From Cohnella sp. OV330 (GTDB lineage: Bacteria; Bacillota; Bacilli; Paenibacillales; Paenibacillaceae), in contig NZ_FOKE01000002.1 of the NCBI RefSeq assembly GCF_900112065.1, forward strand, positions 368,253 to 432,252: DNA of 64,000 nt. The letters are read 5' to 3'. Below the pieces are notes generated by a model. It made no database searches. It had not been told where the DNA came from and saw only the letters and a program-made list of their open reading frames with translations. Positions 45,096 to 54,868 of this stretch are shown here, piece by piece. The position numbers and the translations under genes were made by a program. Position 1 is the stretch's first letter. The number at the start of each line of letters is the position of its first letter.

Positions 45096-46244
45096 TTACG
45101 CCAGCGGTATCGTGGCCAAGTCCAGGAGCTGCGACAGACGGGACACGTACGTGTGGTCCCGCAGCGTCCGGTACAGCCCGTTAAGCGCGATCTGCCGGCG
45201 CTCGTCTTCGTGCGCGAGATAATAATCCATCTTTTCGGCCATATCCTGCGCCGAGTCGTAGGTGACGATCTCGACGCCCGGCGTGTAAAACTGCGCCAGG
45301 TCCTCGCGGTTGTCGCTCATCAACAGCGTGCCGCAGGCGGCGATCTCGAAGGTGCGAGGGTTCGGGGAGACCGCCGGAATATTGTAGAGATTGCGGTTAA
45401 AAGTACTGTCGTCGTGCGCCCGGTGGACGTTGATGACGATCTTGTGCGCGTTGTACTGCTCGGCGGTCTCGAGCGGCCCCATCCATTTGCCCAGATCGAT
45501 CCGGTCCCGCCATCGCTGAAAGTCGGACAGCCGATCCCACCAGAGCCCCGACAGCCTGAAGCGGCGTTTCGCCATGCGCGGGAGCAGCTCCTCGAACAGC
45601 CGGATCCGGTTCCAGTAGGCGCTGCCGATGAAGCAGATGTCGCCGCGGATCTCGTGCCGCGGATTGCGCGGACGGAAGTCGGCCGTATGCACGCCGAGCG
45701 GCAGGTAATGAACGCGGGCGCAGCCTCGCTGCTCGTAGAACGGCACGCAATTGCGCTCCAGCGTGAACACGAAGTCGTAGTGCGGCGCCAGATCCGCCGT
45801 CACCTCGGTATAGTACGGATCGTCCGTGAACCAAATCGCGGTTCTGATGCCCAAGGAGCGAAGCGCGTCGATCGTGGAGACGGGAAAATCCAGTCCGTCC
45901 AGCACGATGGCGAGCGCCGGCATCTCGCGGGAAGCGAAGCCGACGATGTCGTCCTTCGGCGACATGACGGACAGCCGGGATACGAGCTGCATGAGCGTCT
46001 GCCCGACCGCTTCGTCCAGCGGGCTGTAAGGGAAGCCTTTCCCCGAGGTAATGAAGAGCACGTGCAAATCCCGGATGTAGGAAGGCACGATCGTACGCTG
46101 CACGATCGACTCGCATTGGCCGTGCCAGTAGCCGTGCTGCCAGCCCAGTCCGAAGCCGTCGACGCCGGCCGCCGCTCGGTTCCGCCGTCTTTTCTTTGGC
46201 GCCGCGACCGCTTTATTTCTGCTTACTCCGACGATCTTAGCCAA
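45096..46244 (-). CDS. CgeB-like glycosyltransferase with basic/Gly-aromatic N-terminal tag
   Basis: 382 residues, TTG start overlapping the upstream stop and 9 nt after GGGGAGGG. N-terminus: KKRRRNR (17-23) then GFGLGWQHGYWHG (30-42), the tag shared by several genes here. From about residue 55 a CgeB/YkvP-type GT: LHVLFITSGKGFPYSPLDEAVGQ, AIWFTDDPYYTEV, LPLGVHTADFRP, DICFIGSAYWNRI, SPNPRTFEIAACGTLLMSDNRE and QIALNGLYRTLRDHTYVSRL. CgeB of B. subtilis belongs to the late sporulation cge genes that shape the outer spore layer. Paralogue of the next gene. Confidence 0.9.
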   Translation of the reverse strand: MAKIVGVSRNKAVAAPKKRRRNRAAAGVDGFGLGWQHGYWHGQCESIVQRTIVPSYIRDLHVLFITSGKGFPYSPLDEAVGQTLMQLVSRLSVMSPKDDIVGFASREMPALAIVLDGLDFPVSTIDALRSLGIRTAIWFTDDPYYTEVTADLAPHYDFVFTLERNCVPFYEQRGCARVHYLPLGVHTADFRPRNPRHEIRGDICFIGSAYWNRIRLFEELLPRMAKRRFRLSGLWWDRLSDFQRWRDRIDLGKWMGPLETAEQYNAHKIVINVHRAHDDSTFNRNLYNIPAVSPNPRTFEIAACGTLLMSDNREDLAQFYTPGVEIVTYDSAQDMAEKMDYYLAHEDERRQIALNGLYRTLRDHTYVSRLSQLLDLATIPLA

Positions 46245-47439
46245 CCGTCCATCCCTCCCCTGCGGGCGGCTGCGCGGGATCCGCCAGCCCCATCGTATCG
46301 AGCAGCCGCGTCACCCGGCCGACGAACGTGTGCTCGGCGCGCGTCCGCCGGTAACCGCGGGCCGCCACCTTCAGCCGCTCTTCTTCGTTGCGCAAATAAT
46401 AATCGATGATCTCCGTCAGCTCGCGCGGATTGGAGAAAGACGCCATCTCGTGCCCTACCCGATAGTATTCGGGTAGCTCGGGCCGCAGGTCCGTCAGCTG
46501 CAGCGTGCCGCAGGACGCGATCTCGAACGTGCGGGGGTTAACGGAGTGTCCTTCCCAGTGGCGCGTGTTTTTGTTGTCGCTGAGCGGCTCCGTCGTCCGA
46601 TGCATATTGATGACGATCTTGGCGCCGTTGTAATACTTGACCGTCTCCGGCACCTCGATCCAGCCGCTGCGGACGAACTTCGCGAGCTGGCCGTAGTGAC
46701 TCATCCGATCCCAGTGGCTGCCCGCGATGAGCACCTTTTTGTCTTTCAGAAAACCCGCGATGCTGTCGAACAGTTCGACGCGGTTCCGGAAGGCAACGCC
46801 GATAAAGCAAATATCCGTCCTGTACGCCTCGTCGACGGCCATCGGCCTGAACAGCTCCTGATCGGCGGCGAGAGGCAAGTGGTACGCCTGCGCGCAGCCG
46901 AGCTCAACGTAGCGCTGCACGCAGCTCCGCTCGTGCGTGAACACATAATCGTAGCTTGGCGCGATCTCGGCCGAGTCGCCCGATACGTAAGGATCGTCCA
47001 CGAACCAGATCGCCGTCTTGATGCCAAGCCGCCGAATTCCCTCGACCTGTTCCCGTTGATTCGCGGGAAACGTATGAAGGCCGTTCATGACCAGCACCGC
47101 GTCGGGCCGGTAGATCTCCGCGTACGACAGCATCTCCGCCTGCGGCGCAACGATGAGATGCGTCGTCTCGCCGAGCGCGGCGACGACGCCCCGGTCGATC
47201 GCGTCGAAGCCCTGGGGCACGTACATGACGCGCCAGGGTCTGCGACGCGCGGCGGGCGGCGGCGTGTCGTCCGCGATCCGGCGGCAGGCGCCAAGCCTCC
47301 ACCCTTCCAGCCAACCTTGCCTCCGTCCGGCCGCGTGGTACGGACCGGACCGCATACGCCTGCGAATGCGGCTCGATCCGTACCGCATGCGTCTGCGAAT
47401 GCGTCTTGCTCTTTGTCCGCGCTTGTACGGCATGTTCAT
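46237..47439 (-). CDS. CgeB-like glycosyltransferase with basic/Gly-aromatic N-terminal tag
   Basis: About 400 residues using ATG 47439; the start is uncertain because no good ribosome site precedes any in-frame ATG there, and the frame stays open far upstream without coding sense. Arg-rich segment (residues 7-30, RRIRRRMRYG and RRMRSG), then GRRQGWLEGWRLG (38-50). CgeB-type enzyme: VMYVPQGFDAIDRGVVAALG, AIWFVDDPYVSGD, LPLAADQELFRP, DICFIGVAFRNRVELF, VNPRTFEIASCGTLQLTD and GYRRTRAEHTFVGRVTRLL. First gene of the minus-strand sugar run (47439 to 38747). Confidence 0.86.
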   Translation of the reverse strand: MNMPYKRGQRARRIRRRMRYGSSRIRRRMRSGPYHAAGRRQGWLEGWRLGACRRIADDTPPPAARRRPWRVMYVPQGFDAIDRGVVAALGETTHLIVAPQAEMLSYAEIYRPDAVLVMNGLHTFPANQREQVEGIRRLGIKTAIWFVDDPYVSGDSAEIAPSYDYVFTHERSCVQRYVELGCAQAYHLPLAADQELFRPMAVDEAYRTDICFIGVAFRNRVELFDSIAGFLKDKKVLIAGSHWDRMSHYGQLAKFVRSGWIEVPETVKYYNGAKIVINMHRTTEPLSDNKNTRHWEGHSVNPRTFEIASCGTLQLTDLRPELPEYYRVGHEMASFSNPRELTEIIDYYLRNEEERLKVAARGYRRTRAEHTFVGRVTRLLDTMGLADPAQPPAGEGWTVG

Positions 47440-47568
47440 CACCCGGATACAATATATGCGCCTTTCTCGGACAGGACGTGGACGCATATCCATCCGCAAG
47501 CGCCAATTCGGGGCGATCGGCCCCGGACATGTCGCCTGGTTCGCGGGACAATCGTCCGGAGGCATGCG

Positions 47569-47612
47569 AAAACAGCCCCGGAAAGGCGCCATCCCTTTCC
47601 GAAGCTGTTTTT
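47569..47612 (-). terminator. Terminator of the 2010-residue secreted protein gene
   Basis: Minus-strand stem AACAGCTTCGGAAAGG / CCTTTCCGGGGCTGTT (two mismatches, 7-nt loop) followed by TTTC, 10 nt after the stop. Confidence 0.8.
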
Positions 47613-47621
47613 CACTGTTTT

Positions 47622-50600
47622 TTATTGAACGCGATGCACGTTCGCGAAGCCGTCCACCGTATCGCTCACGCGGATGACGACCGTCGACTTCTTGACGACG
47701 CCGTTCGTGTACGCCGCCGTGAACACGAATGTATAGTCGCCTTCGGGAAGCTCCTTCAACGGTCCCCCGTATTGCTCGCTGCCGAGCTCGCCCTTCCATG
47801 CCGCAGGCTTGCCGGGCAGGACGGCCTGTAATGCGGCCTTCAGCCGGGGGCCCGCTTCGGCCGTGACGGTCGCGGCCTTCGTGTCCGAAGCGCCGGTGTC
47901 CGTCGTCGCCGCTTCCAGCACGAACAGCTCGCCCGCCCAGAACCAGTTGGCCGGTCGTTCCTTGCCCCGATGCGCGGCGTTGTATCGCTGGCGGTTGTCC
48001 TCCCATGCCGCCGTATGCAGCACCCGTCCGGTCACGCCGAGCGGGCCGACCGCGATCGTCTTGGCGACGGACACCGCCGGCGCCTTGCCGTCGCCGACCG
48101 TCAGCCGCACCTTCCAGTTGCCCGGCGTATCCGCGACGAACGTCGGTCCCGCGCCGCCATACGGCGGCATTCGCTGCTCGCTCACGGTGCGCTTCGCGCC
48201 GGCCGGCGACTCGATCTCGTAGACGGCGTCCAATCGGTCGCCGTCCGGATCCGACATCGTCGGCAGCAGCTTGACCGTATCGCCTTCCCAGACGGGGGAG
48301 GGCGTCCAAGCCAGATCCGCCGTCGGCGGCTTGTTCGTCACGATCCGAAAGTAATGCGGCGCGCTCCAATTCGACCAATCGGTGCCGTCCGAAACGCGAA
48401 CGTACGCATAATACGTCGTGTTGTCCGCGAAATCCGCCGACGGCGTCCATGCAAGGTCTGAGCCGACGACCGCGCCCGAATCCCTGTAAAACGATCCGTC
48501 GGACTTATAGAAGTGCAGCTGATATTGCTTCTGCGGATCGTCATCCCCGTCGCTGTACGTCCACTTCATCGTCGGCCGCTGCGTGTCGTACATCGTCGGC
48601 GCGGCTGCGCTCGTGCTGGCCGGTTCCGTGATGTCGGCGACCGGCTTGCGGTTCACGATCGATACGTTATGCGCTATTTCCGCGTAGAGACCGAAGCTGT
48701 TGATGACGACTTGGCGTACTTGAAAAACGCCAAGCGAGCTGAATTCCTTCGTCCAGCTCGTCCGGGCGTCGCTCTGCAGCGACTCCGGACCGCCGGTCGT
48801 CAGATTTTTAATATAGTAAGCATGCTCCACGTTCTCCCGCGCCCCGTCCTGCGGATCGCTGGCCGTCGAGTTGATCGTCAAGGCCGTAAACCTGTACTGC
48901 GTCGTCGGCGCGATCGTAAATCCCGGATTCGGCGGCAGCGGCGTGGTTCCGCCGGCCACGATCGTCTGCGTGGCCCACTCGGACCAGGCGTTGTACTCGT
49001 CGCGGACGGATAGCTCGATGATGTATGTGCCGCCGAAGAGTCTGGCAGGCTTCAGCTCGATATACGTCGAACTGCCGGCTGCACGGTAACGGTAGCGGTA
49101 CTCCAGGACGCCTCGCGTCGCCTGGTAGTTGATGCCCGTGTTCTCCGTCGAGTACGAGCCGTTGGCCGGGTTGTAGCGATCCGGATCGTAGGAAGCATCG
49201 GTATAGCCGATCGTGCCGTTCGAATTCCAGCTTGCCGTAAAGTCGGCGATCGGCCGGCGATGCACCCGGATCTTGCCCGTCACGACATTCGATTCCTGGC
49301 GATATGCATTAAATGCGGAATCCGGATATCGATGCGACGGATGCGGATCATCCTTCGTCTTATACGTGAACGTGTAATCTCCGGCGAACGGGAAGCTCGT
49401 GACCGGCGAGCTCAAGGTCTGGCCGTTGAACGCCGCGGTCCCCTGCGGTTGCAGCAGCGCGTTCGGGTTGTGCGCGTAAACCCATGAACTGCCCGCCGTC
49501 AGCTGCGGATCGCTTTCCTCGTCGCTGTAAGACAGTGTGTAATTTACCTGCTGGCCGACGAGCGCGATGCCTTCGATCTTGCCATACCCGGCCGGCGTCG
49601 TTTCGATCGAGGAAGCCAGGAACGAAACGTTAGCCTGTCCGCGATTGACGATTCCGAACTTGCCGTCCAACCAGGCTGATTCACTAATCGTTGTTTGGTA
49701 AACCCGATTCACGTAAACGTCGAACGCATTGACGCGGGGCACGATCTTGATGTCGTACACCTGGTTCGCCACCATCGGGTACCCCTTGTTCCAGACGACG
49801 GTCGCGGTTCCGTTAACCGTCTTCTTTACGCGGAGCTCGTTCGCTTCGAACTCGACGCTGTAATAGTTCCGATCGTCCCGGATCCGGTGGGCGATGCCGG
49901 CGCCCTTACCGTCGGGTGCATCTTCTTTAAGACTCGTCTTAAGCGTCTTATCGCCAGCAACCTGCTGCCCTGTGATGAGATCGGGCGTGGCTTCGCCGAC
50001 GTCGATGATTTTAGGCTTCGTTGCCGTACCGTTTGAAGTCAGCGTGTAAAGGAAATACGGATCAGTAGTGTAGCCGCCTTTCGATACGATAAGGAAGCTT
50101 TGGTCGCCCCGTGGAGAGAAGGTCACCATACGATCTTTACCAACTAGAATTTGTCCGACCGAACCGCTTGTGATGAGATTTAGATCCGTATCGTAGGATG
50201 CATACGAAACGGTTGCATAGTTATCAAGGTAGTTCTCAGTGTCCAAGTGATAGCCGAAAAAGTTAAGCGTGCCGTCCGCGCCGACAATCATTTGCGTAAA
50301 ATAATTTTGGTATCCGCCGCCTTTCGGCGAAACCCAGGGGAACAACACTAACTGTTTAATGAAGTTACCAGAGGCATCGAGCACATTGACGGCAACTTTG
50401 GGATCCGGATAGCCGACTGTTGTGTTCTCATAGAGTCGTTGTTTATTGTCCATGCCGAGAAAGTTGATGATACTATTTAAATCTAGTGCCGGCGAATACG
50501 TAAAAGATGAGCTTCCCAAGTTGAATTTGCCGATCTTCACCGTGTTCGTCCATCCCTCTTGCCCCTGTACCAACGCATACAAATTGTTCGCATTGTCGGA

Positions 50601-53600
50601 ACCCAAGTAATATCGGTAGCTCGGGGACCACATGCCGGGGTTGTGTGAGCCTATAATGCCTTGGTCGGACGTTCGCATCATATAGCTGGTGCCGCTGTTG
50701 TTGTCGGTAGCCATCATGACGCCGTATTTCTGAGACACACCGTCAACATAGGGATAATGTAGTTGCCCGGCGTCTTCCCCCGAAGCATTGAATTTAAAAC
50801 TGCCGTACATAAAGCCATTCGGAATTTGAAGCAAATTCGTATATCCGCCTACATAGGCCGCGAGCGTATCGTTTCTGAACAACTCTTGGCCCGTATCCCG
50901 ATTAAAACCGATGACCATACTGCGCCCAATACCGCTCTCGCCAACGGCTACGACCGTGCTGCCGTACGACAACAATTGAAAAGGATACCCTTTAAAGATA
51001 TCTCGCTTCCAAACGAGCTGCATCGATTTGGTATAAGCCGAAATGGATCCCATCGCGCCGATATACGTGTACTTGTCGTCATCGAGCGGCACGATAATCG
51101 GATTATCCGGATAATAAATCCGTGTAAGCGTCGGTGAACTTTGTATGCCTGTAAATGCCGACATGCGAGGAACGCCGTCAATCCCGAACGAAGTCGACAA
51201 TATCGTACTGTTGTACGTTCCATAGTAAGGCCGTGTATTGTTGGTCAGCGGCGTTCGGGATTTCGATGTCAGGATCCCACCTGTGTCGATCTTCCAGTTT
51301 GACTTGTCTCCGACAGCTCCGCTGCTGATGTTGTAAAACCGGCCATTGTTGTACAAGTCGGTCATCAGCATGGCGGATGATTCTGGCGGATCAGAAACGT
51401 CGGATTCGGTTTTGACGTCTGCGATCGGGGCGATGTTCTTCACGTCCAGCGTGCGCGCTGCTTCCGGCTGCCCGCTCGTATTGCCGCACAGACCATAATC
51501 TTCGCATACCGTTTCCTGGAATAGATACTTGCCGATGCGACTCGGCGTAAAGGTGAAGCTGTCAGCGTCGCCGTTGCCGTTCACCACGGTCTGCCAAGCA
51601 TCGTTGGCGAAGCCGTCGTTATTCGCATCGTATTTCATTTCGATCTTGTGCGAAACGAGATTGTCGTAATCCGGACTGTAGGCCCCGCTGACGATCGTAA
51701 CGATGCCAAGACGCGTGCCCTGCTCGGGTACGGCGAGCGTATCGATCGGCGGTTCGTCAGGAATGACGTTTAGTGGTTTAGACGCTACGTCCGACCAATG
51801 ATTTTCCTCGTCTTTGACTTTTAATGTAATCGTCTCGGTTCCCGGCGTCATGTACTTGGTCTGGATATTGGTCCAAACGTAATCGACGATTTTCAGGCCA
51901 ATGGGGCTGTAGGACATCAGGCCGTCGAACTCGCTTGGCAGAGGCCGGCCCGCTTTAACGGATGAGGGACCGCGGATGACGGCCACGGGCTTGGAATCCA
52001 CGACGTTCAGCGTTGCATAGGCTGTGAACGTTGCGCCCTTCAAGTCCTTGACGGTCAGCGCCACCTGATGCGAGCCGATTCCGGATGCCATGATGTTCGT
52101 GTAGCTGTTCTGCTTGAGATTGCCTCCGAATCCGTCCGGGACGGTCTTCAGCCAATCCGTGCTCGAAGCGAAATCCCAATGGTCCACGTCCACCCAATCA
52201 TCTGGATAATCCGGGTCGTTAAAGTCCGTAATCAGAAGATCGACCTTCGTTCCCACCGGGATCATGCCGGTAGGTGTCGTCGCCCCCGCCTTCACCCAAG
52301 CAATCTTCGCAGTCGGCGGACGGTTCTCGCCAGGAGGCGGCGGCGTCGAAGTTGGCGGCGGCGTCGAACCTCCCCCGCCAAGATCGGGGTCCATCAGATA
52401 AAGTTCCTTCGGTCCCACCCAATCGCTGCCGCAGCTCGTATTGATCTGCATGTACACTTCATGCGATGCGCCGGCGAGCATAACGTAGGGGTACTTGGCG
52501 AGCGTGTATGTATCGTCTGTAGTCTTGTTGATGATGACGTTGCCGGTATAGACTTGGCCGTTTCGCTCGATTCGGAATTTGATGGATTGAAAGGTACAGC
52601 TGCCGGTCGTTTCGATGTCCCTCGGGTGGAGTTTGAACGCGTCTCCGTATGTGAGCGTGCTGTCTGGGAGGATGTCGAAGTCGCCATCGAATCCAGGTTG
52701 CGTTTTTGGTACATAGTTGATCGTGATGCTGCCCTGGTAGGCGTAAGTTGTTGCTTCCCAATCGGTGTCGAAAACAAAATAGTATTTTCTTTGTTCCGCT
52801 GCACCAGACCCTCGTACGGGAACATCGTAGTTCACATACTCTACATCAGTTTTGTCGTTTAAATTTCTCCGTCCAACAAGCTTGCCTGTTCCGCACTCTT
52901 TACCCTTCCCGTAAGAGACCAACGTCGTATTTTTGGAAGTAGCCTTGGCATTCGTGATCGTAAGGCTGCAGGCTTCAATAAACGGCCAAGGAACTTCAAC
53001 ACCGGAGTCATAAGAGTTTAAATACATATGCTGCACATGTGGCACATTCTCTGACCAGCTAATATGTTGGCCGGTTGCAGGATCTCGCACGAATGCTATA
53101 TCGGAGGCATTATAAGTTCCTCCTGACAAGTTAGTAACTGTAGAAGGGATTAAGCCTGGGCAGTCTGAAATACTTCCTGACATACACCCACTTCCGGCTA
53201 CAGGGGTGTATTCAAACTTGTAAATTTGATTGTTTGCGGGGTTAAGCGCACCTACGCGCCACCGTTTACCATCTGAAGTCCTATCTACTGTGAACCCAGG
53301 ATTGGAAGAGGCCCCACCATAGACTTTTGTAGCCTTCCCATTCACGCCGTTCAGCTGTATATACCCGTTCTGAATAGATGAATTCGGAGCATTAACTGTT
53401 TTGGAAGTACCATTTACTGTAAGTGTGTAACTTGCTATCTCCCGACTTGAATTTGTTGAAATCTTTACATTCAGAGTTGAAGTTGGGAAATAGGTTACAT
53501 CACCAATGATTTGTTTCGATGAAGTAGCTCCAAAGTTTAATTTTAACGTTTGACTGTCGGGAGAAGCAGCTTCTGTAACAAGTGGAAATGACGGCCACAT

Positions 53601-53654
53601 TCCCTCGAGAAACGCAAATATGAGTAGGAACGAAAGTAATCGCTTCATGCTCAT
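47622..53654 (-). CDS. Very large secreted multidomain surface protein (PKD/Ig-like, propeller-like, lectin-like and FN3-like modules)
   Basis: 2010 residues. Signal peptide (MSMKRLLSFLLIFAFLEG..., cleaved near residue 30 after VTEAA). Residues about 30-420: beta-rich N-terminal part. Pro-rich linker (TPPPTSTPPPPGE, about 430). About 440-760: PKD/Ig-like repeats (PPTAKIAW, SHKIEMKYDANNDGFAND). About 780-1190: region with repeated short beta blocks that could be a propeller (DDDKYTYIGAMGSISAY, GSDNANNLYALVQGQ). About 1200-1370: concanavalin/LamG-like domain (YYSVEFEANELRVKK, LDGKFGIVNRGQANVSF). About 1370-2000: more PKD/FN3-like modules (TYYAYVRVSDGTDWSNWS). No enzyme motif seen. Overlaps the SLH gene by 4 nt (ATGA). 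Not an established family that I recognise. Confidence 0.8.
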   Translation of the reverse strand: MSMKRLLSFLLIFAFLEGMWPSFPLVTEAASPDSQTLKLNFGATSSKQIIGDVTYFPTSTLNVKISTNSSREIASYTLTVNGTSKTVNAPNSSIQNGYIQLNGVNGKATKVYGGASSNPGFTVDRTSDGKRWRVGALNPANNQIYKFEYTPVAGSGCMSGSISDCPGLIPSTVTNLSGGTYNASDIAFVRDPATGQHISWSENVPHVQHMYLNSYDSGVEVPWPFIEACSLTITNAKATSKNTTLVSYGKGKECGTGKLVGRRNLNDKTDVEYVNYDVPVRGSGAAEQRKYYFVFDTDWEATTYAYQGSITINYVPKTQPGFDGDFDILPDSTLTYGDAFKLHPRDIETTGSCTFQSIKFRIERNGQVYTGNVIINKTTDDTYTLAKYPYVMLAGASHEVYMQINTSCGSDWVGPKELYLMDPDLGGGGSTPPPTSTPPPPGENRPPTAKIAWVKAGATTPTGMIPVGTKVDLLITDFNDPDYPDDWVDVDHWDFASSTDWLKTVPDGFGGNLKQNSYTNIMASGIGSHQVALTVKDLKGATFTAYATLNVVDSKPVAVIRGPSSVKAGRPLPSEFDGLMSYSPIGLKIVDYVWTNIQTKYMTPGTETITLKVKDEENHWSDVASKPLNVIPDEPPIDTLAVPEQGTRLGIVTIVSGAYSPDYDNLVSHKIEMKYDANNDGFANDAWQTVVNGNGDADSFTFTPSRIGKYLFQETVCEDYGLCGNTSGQPEAARTLDVKNIAPIADVKTESDVSDPPESSAMLMTDLYNNGRFYNISSGAVGDKSNWKIDTGGILTSKSRTPLTNNTRPYYGTYNSTILSTSFGIDGVPRMSAFTGIQSSPTLTRIYYPDNPIIVPLDDDKYTYIGAMGSISAYTKSMQLVWKRDIFKGYPFQLLSYGSTVVAVGESGIGRSMVIGFNRDTGQELFRNDTLAAYVGGYTNLLQIPNGFMYGSFKFNASGEDAGQLHYPYVDGVSQKYGVMMATDNNSGTSYMMRTSDQGIIGSHNPGMWSPSYRYYLGSDNANNLYALVQGQEGWTNTVKIGKFNLGSSSFTYSPALDLNSIINFLGMDNKQRLYENTTVGYPDPKVAVNVLDASGNFIKQLVLFPWVSPKGGGYQNYFTQMIVGADGTLNFFGYHLDTENYLDNYATVSYASYDTDLNLITSGSVGQILVGKDRMVTFSPRGDQSFLIVSKGGYTTDPYFLYTLTSNGTATKPKIIDVGEATPDLITGQQVAGDKTLKTSLKEDAPDGKGAGIAHRIRDDRNYYSVEFEANELRVKKTVNGTATVVWNKGYPMVANQVYDIKIVPRVNAFDVYVNRVYQTTISESAWLDGKFGIVNRGQANVSFLASSIETTPAGYGKIEGIALVGQQVNYTLSYSDEESDPQLTAGSSWVYAHNPNALLQPQGTAAFNGQTLSSPVTSFPFAGDYTFTYKTKDDPHPSHRYPDSAFNAYRQESNVVTGKIRVHRRPIADFTASWNSNGTIGYTDASYDPDRYNPANGSYSTENTGINYQATRGVLEYRYRYRAAGSSTYIELKPARLFGGTYIIELSVRDEYNAWSEWATQTIVAGGTTPLPPNPGFTIAPTTQYRFTALTINSTASDPQDGARENVEHAYYIKNLTTGGPESLQSDARTSWTKEFSSLGVFQVRQVVINSFGLYAEIAHNVSIVNRKPVADITEPASTSAAAPTMYDTQRPTMKWTYSDGDDDPQKQYQLHFYKSDGSFYRDSGAVVGSDLAWTPSADFADNTTYYAYVRVSDGTDWSNWSAPHYFRIVTNKPPTADLAWTPSPVWEGDTVKLLPTMSDPDGDRLDAVYEIESPAGAKRTVSEQRMPPYGGAGPTFVADTPGNWKVRLTVGDGKAPAVSVAKTIAVGPLGVTGRVLHTAAWEDNRQRYNAAHRGKERPANWFWAGELFVLEAATTDTGASDTKAATVTAEAGPRLKAALQAVLPGKPAAWKGELGSEQYGGPLKELPEGDYTFVFTAAYTNGVVKKSTVVIRVSDTVDGFANVHRVQ

Positions 53655-54844
53655 GCACCTTCACCATTCAGTGTCCCAAGTCTGTATACAAGCCCCGTAT
53701 AAGTAATCAGAAAGGGAATCTTCCAGTCGGGATGTTTTTGTAAAACAGATTTTTCAACGACAATAATATGCCATCCATTTACAGTGGTAACAGTGTCAAG
53801 CCAGAAAGGAGGTACGACAGGGAAATCGGTTTGGTTCCCAACGTCATAAGCAACATACTGGCCTCGATCGGAGTTAGTAGTAACTTTATCGGCAAGAAAA
53901 TTGTATCTATTCTTACCTTGAATCTTAGTATTTTTCACAACGATATGCATAGCGACCGCATAAGCGTCTTTTCTCATTACTTTGGTGTCCGGCTGACGTT
54001 GAAGTTCCTTAAATTTACTGCGCAATGGCGCTTTTGGATCATCGAGATCGACGACGATCATTTTATCCATAGTCACTTCAGCTTTATCATCAATATCAAG
54101 CTTAAAGGGCAACGTCACAGGTTTCGTTCCCCAAACCTCCTCTAGGTTCGTTCCCTTGTAGATGATGGCCGCGTTCTGCACCGCATTTTTATCCGGCGTC
54201 AGCTTGCCGCCCACGCGAACCGTCGAGAGACGCTCAATAACAGCCACGGCCTCGGCACGCGTCGTCGTACCCTTCTCATTAAGGGTCCCGTCCGCAATCC
54301 CGCCGATCAAACCTGCCGAAGCCGACTTATATAGCGCTTCGCCGTCTGTCAGCTTTTTTCCACGAACCTCGTCATCCGTGCCTCTGACAAGCAGCTTGGA
54401 CATTTCAGTTCGGTTCATCTGGCCGTCCCATCCAGCGCCCATATCGCTATCCTGCAGCAGCGCAGCTGCCTTCAGCGCCGATACGTACGGCATGTACCAT
54501 TTCGTGCCGGCAGTTACGGAGGTCACGGGCAAATGTAGCGAATCCGCGACCATCTTCACGAATTCGGCGCGCGAGACTTCTTTGTTTGGCTTAAAAGTGC
54601 CGTCCGGGTAGCCTTTAACGTAGCCTTTGGCGACTGCGGTCTCGATCGCTTGCTTGGCCCAATGGCTGCCGATATCGTTCAACGCGGCGGTGCCTGCAGA
54701 CGCAATTCCGCCCGACAGCTGACTCACCGACGAAGCACCGTAGACATCGGCTGTATGCAGCAGCATTGCCGTCAACATCACGGATATAAATACGAGCCGC
54801 GAGACGAGCCCCTTCTTCTTCAACCACTCCAATTGCCCCATCAT
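53651..54844 (-). CDS. SLH-domain surface protein coupled to the giant secreted protein
   Basis: 397 residues, start ATG after GGGGGATTTGTA. Signal/anchor (about 15-38). Three SLH repeats: about 55-105 (GSHWAKQAIETAVAKGYVKG, YPDGTFKPNKEVSRAEFVKM), about 115-160 (degenerate) and about 165-205 (GTLNEKGTTTRAEAVAVIERL). The C-terminal about 190 residues (KNAVQNAAIIYKGTNLEEVW, VTTVNGWHIIVVEKSVLQKH) are an unrecognised beta-rich domain. SLH repeats bind pyruvylated wall polymer, so it should sit in the wall. Its stop overlaps the next start, so it probably anchors or escorts the 2010-residue protein. Confidence 0.87.
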   Translation of the reverse strand: MMGQLEWLKKKGLVSRLVFISVMLTAMLLHTADVYGASSVSQLSGGIASAGTAALNDIGSHWAKQAIETAVAKGYVKGYPDGTFKPNKEVSRAEFVKMVADSLHLPVTSVTAGTKWYMPYVSALKAAALLQDSDMGAGWDGQMNRTEMSKLLVRGTDDEVRGKKLTDGEALYKSASAGLIGGIADGTLNEKGTTTRAEAVAVIERLSTVRVGGKLTPDKNAVQNAAIIYKGTNLEEVWGTKPVTLPFKLDIDDKAEVTMDKMIVVDLDDPKAPLRSKFKELQRQPDTKVMRKDAYAVAMHIVVKNTKIQGKNRYNFLADKVTTNSDRGQYVAYDVGNQTDFPVVPPFWLDTVTTVNGWHIIVVEKSVLQKHPDWKIPFLITYTGLVYRLGTLNGEGA

Positions 54845-54868
54845 TACAAATCCCCCGCTTCTAATTGT

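Noticed and set aside
47440..48450. Extension of the second CgeB-like gene to a 737-residue protein
   Set aside because: The extra part runs through a strong terminator and into the 3' end of the giant protein gene; its translation has no sense.
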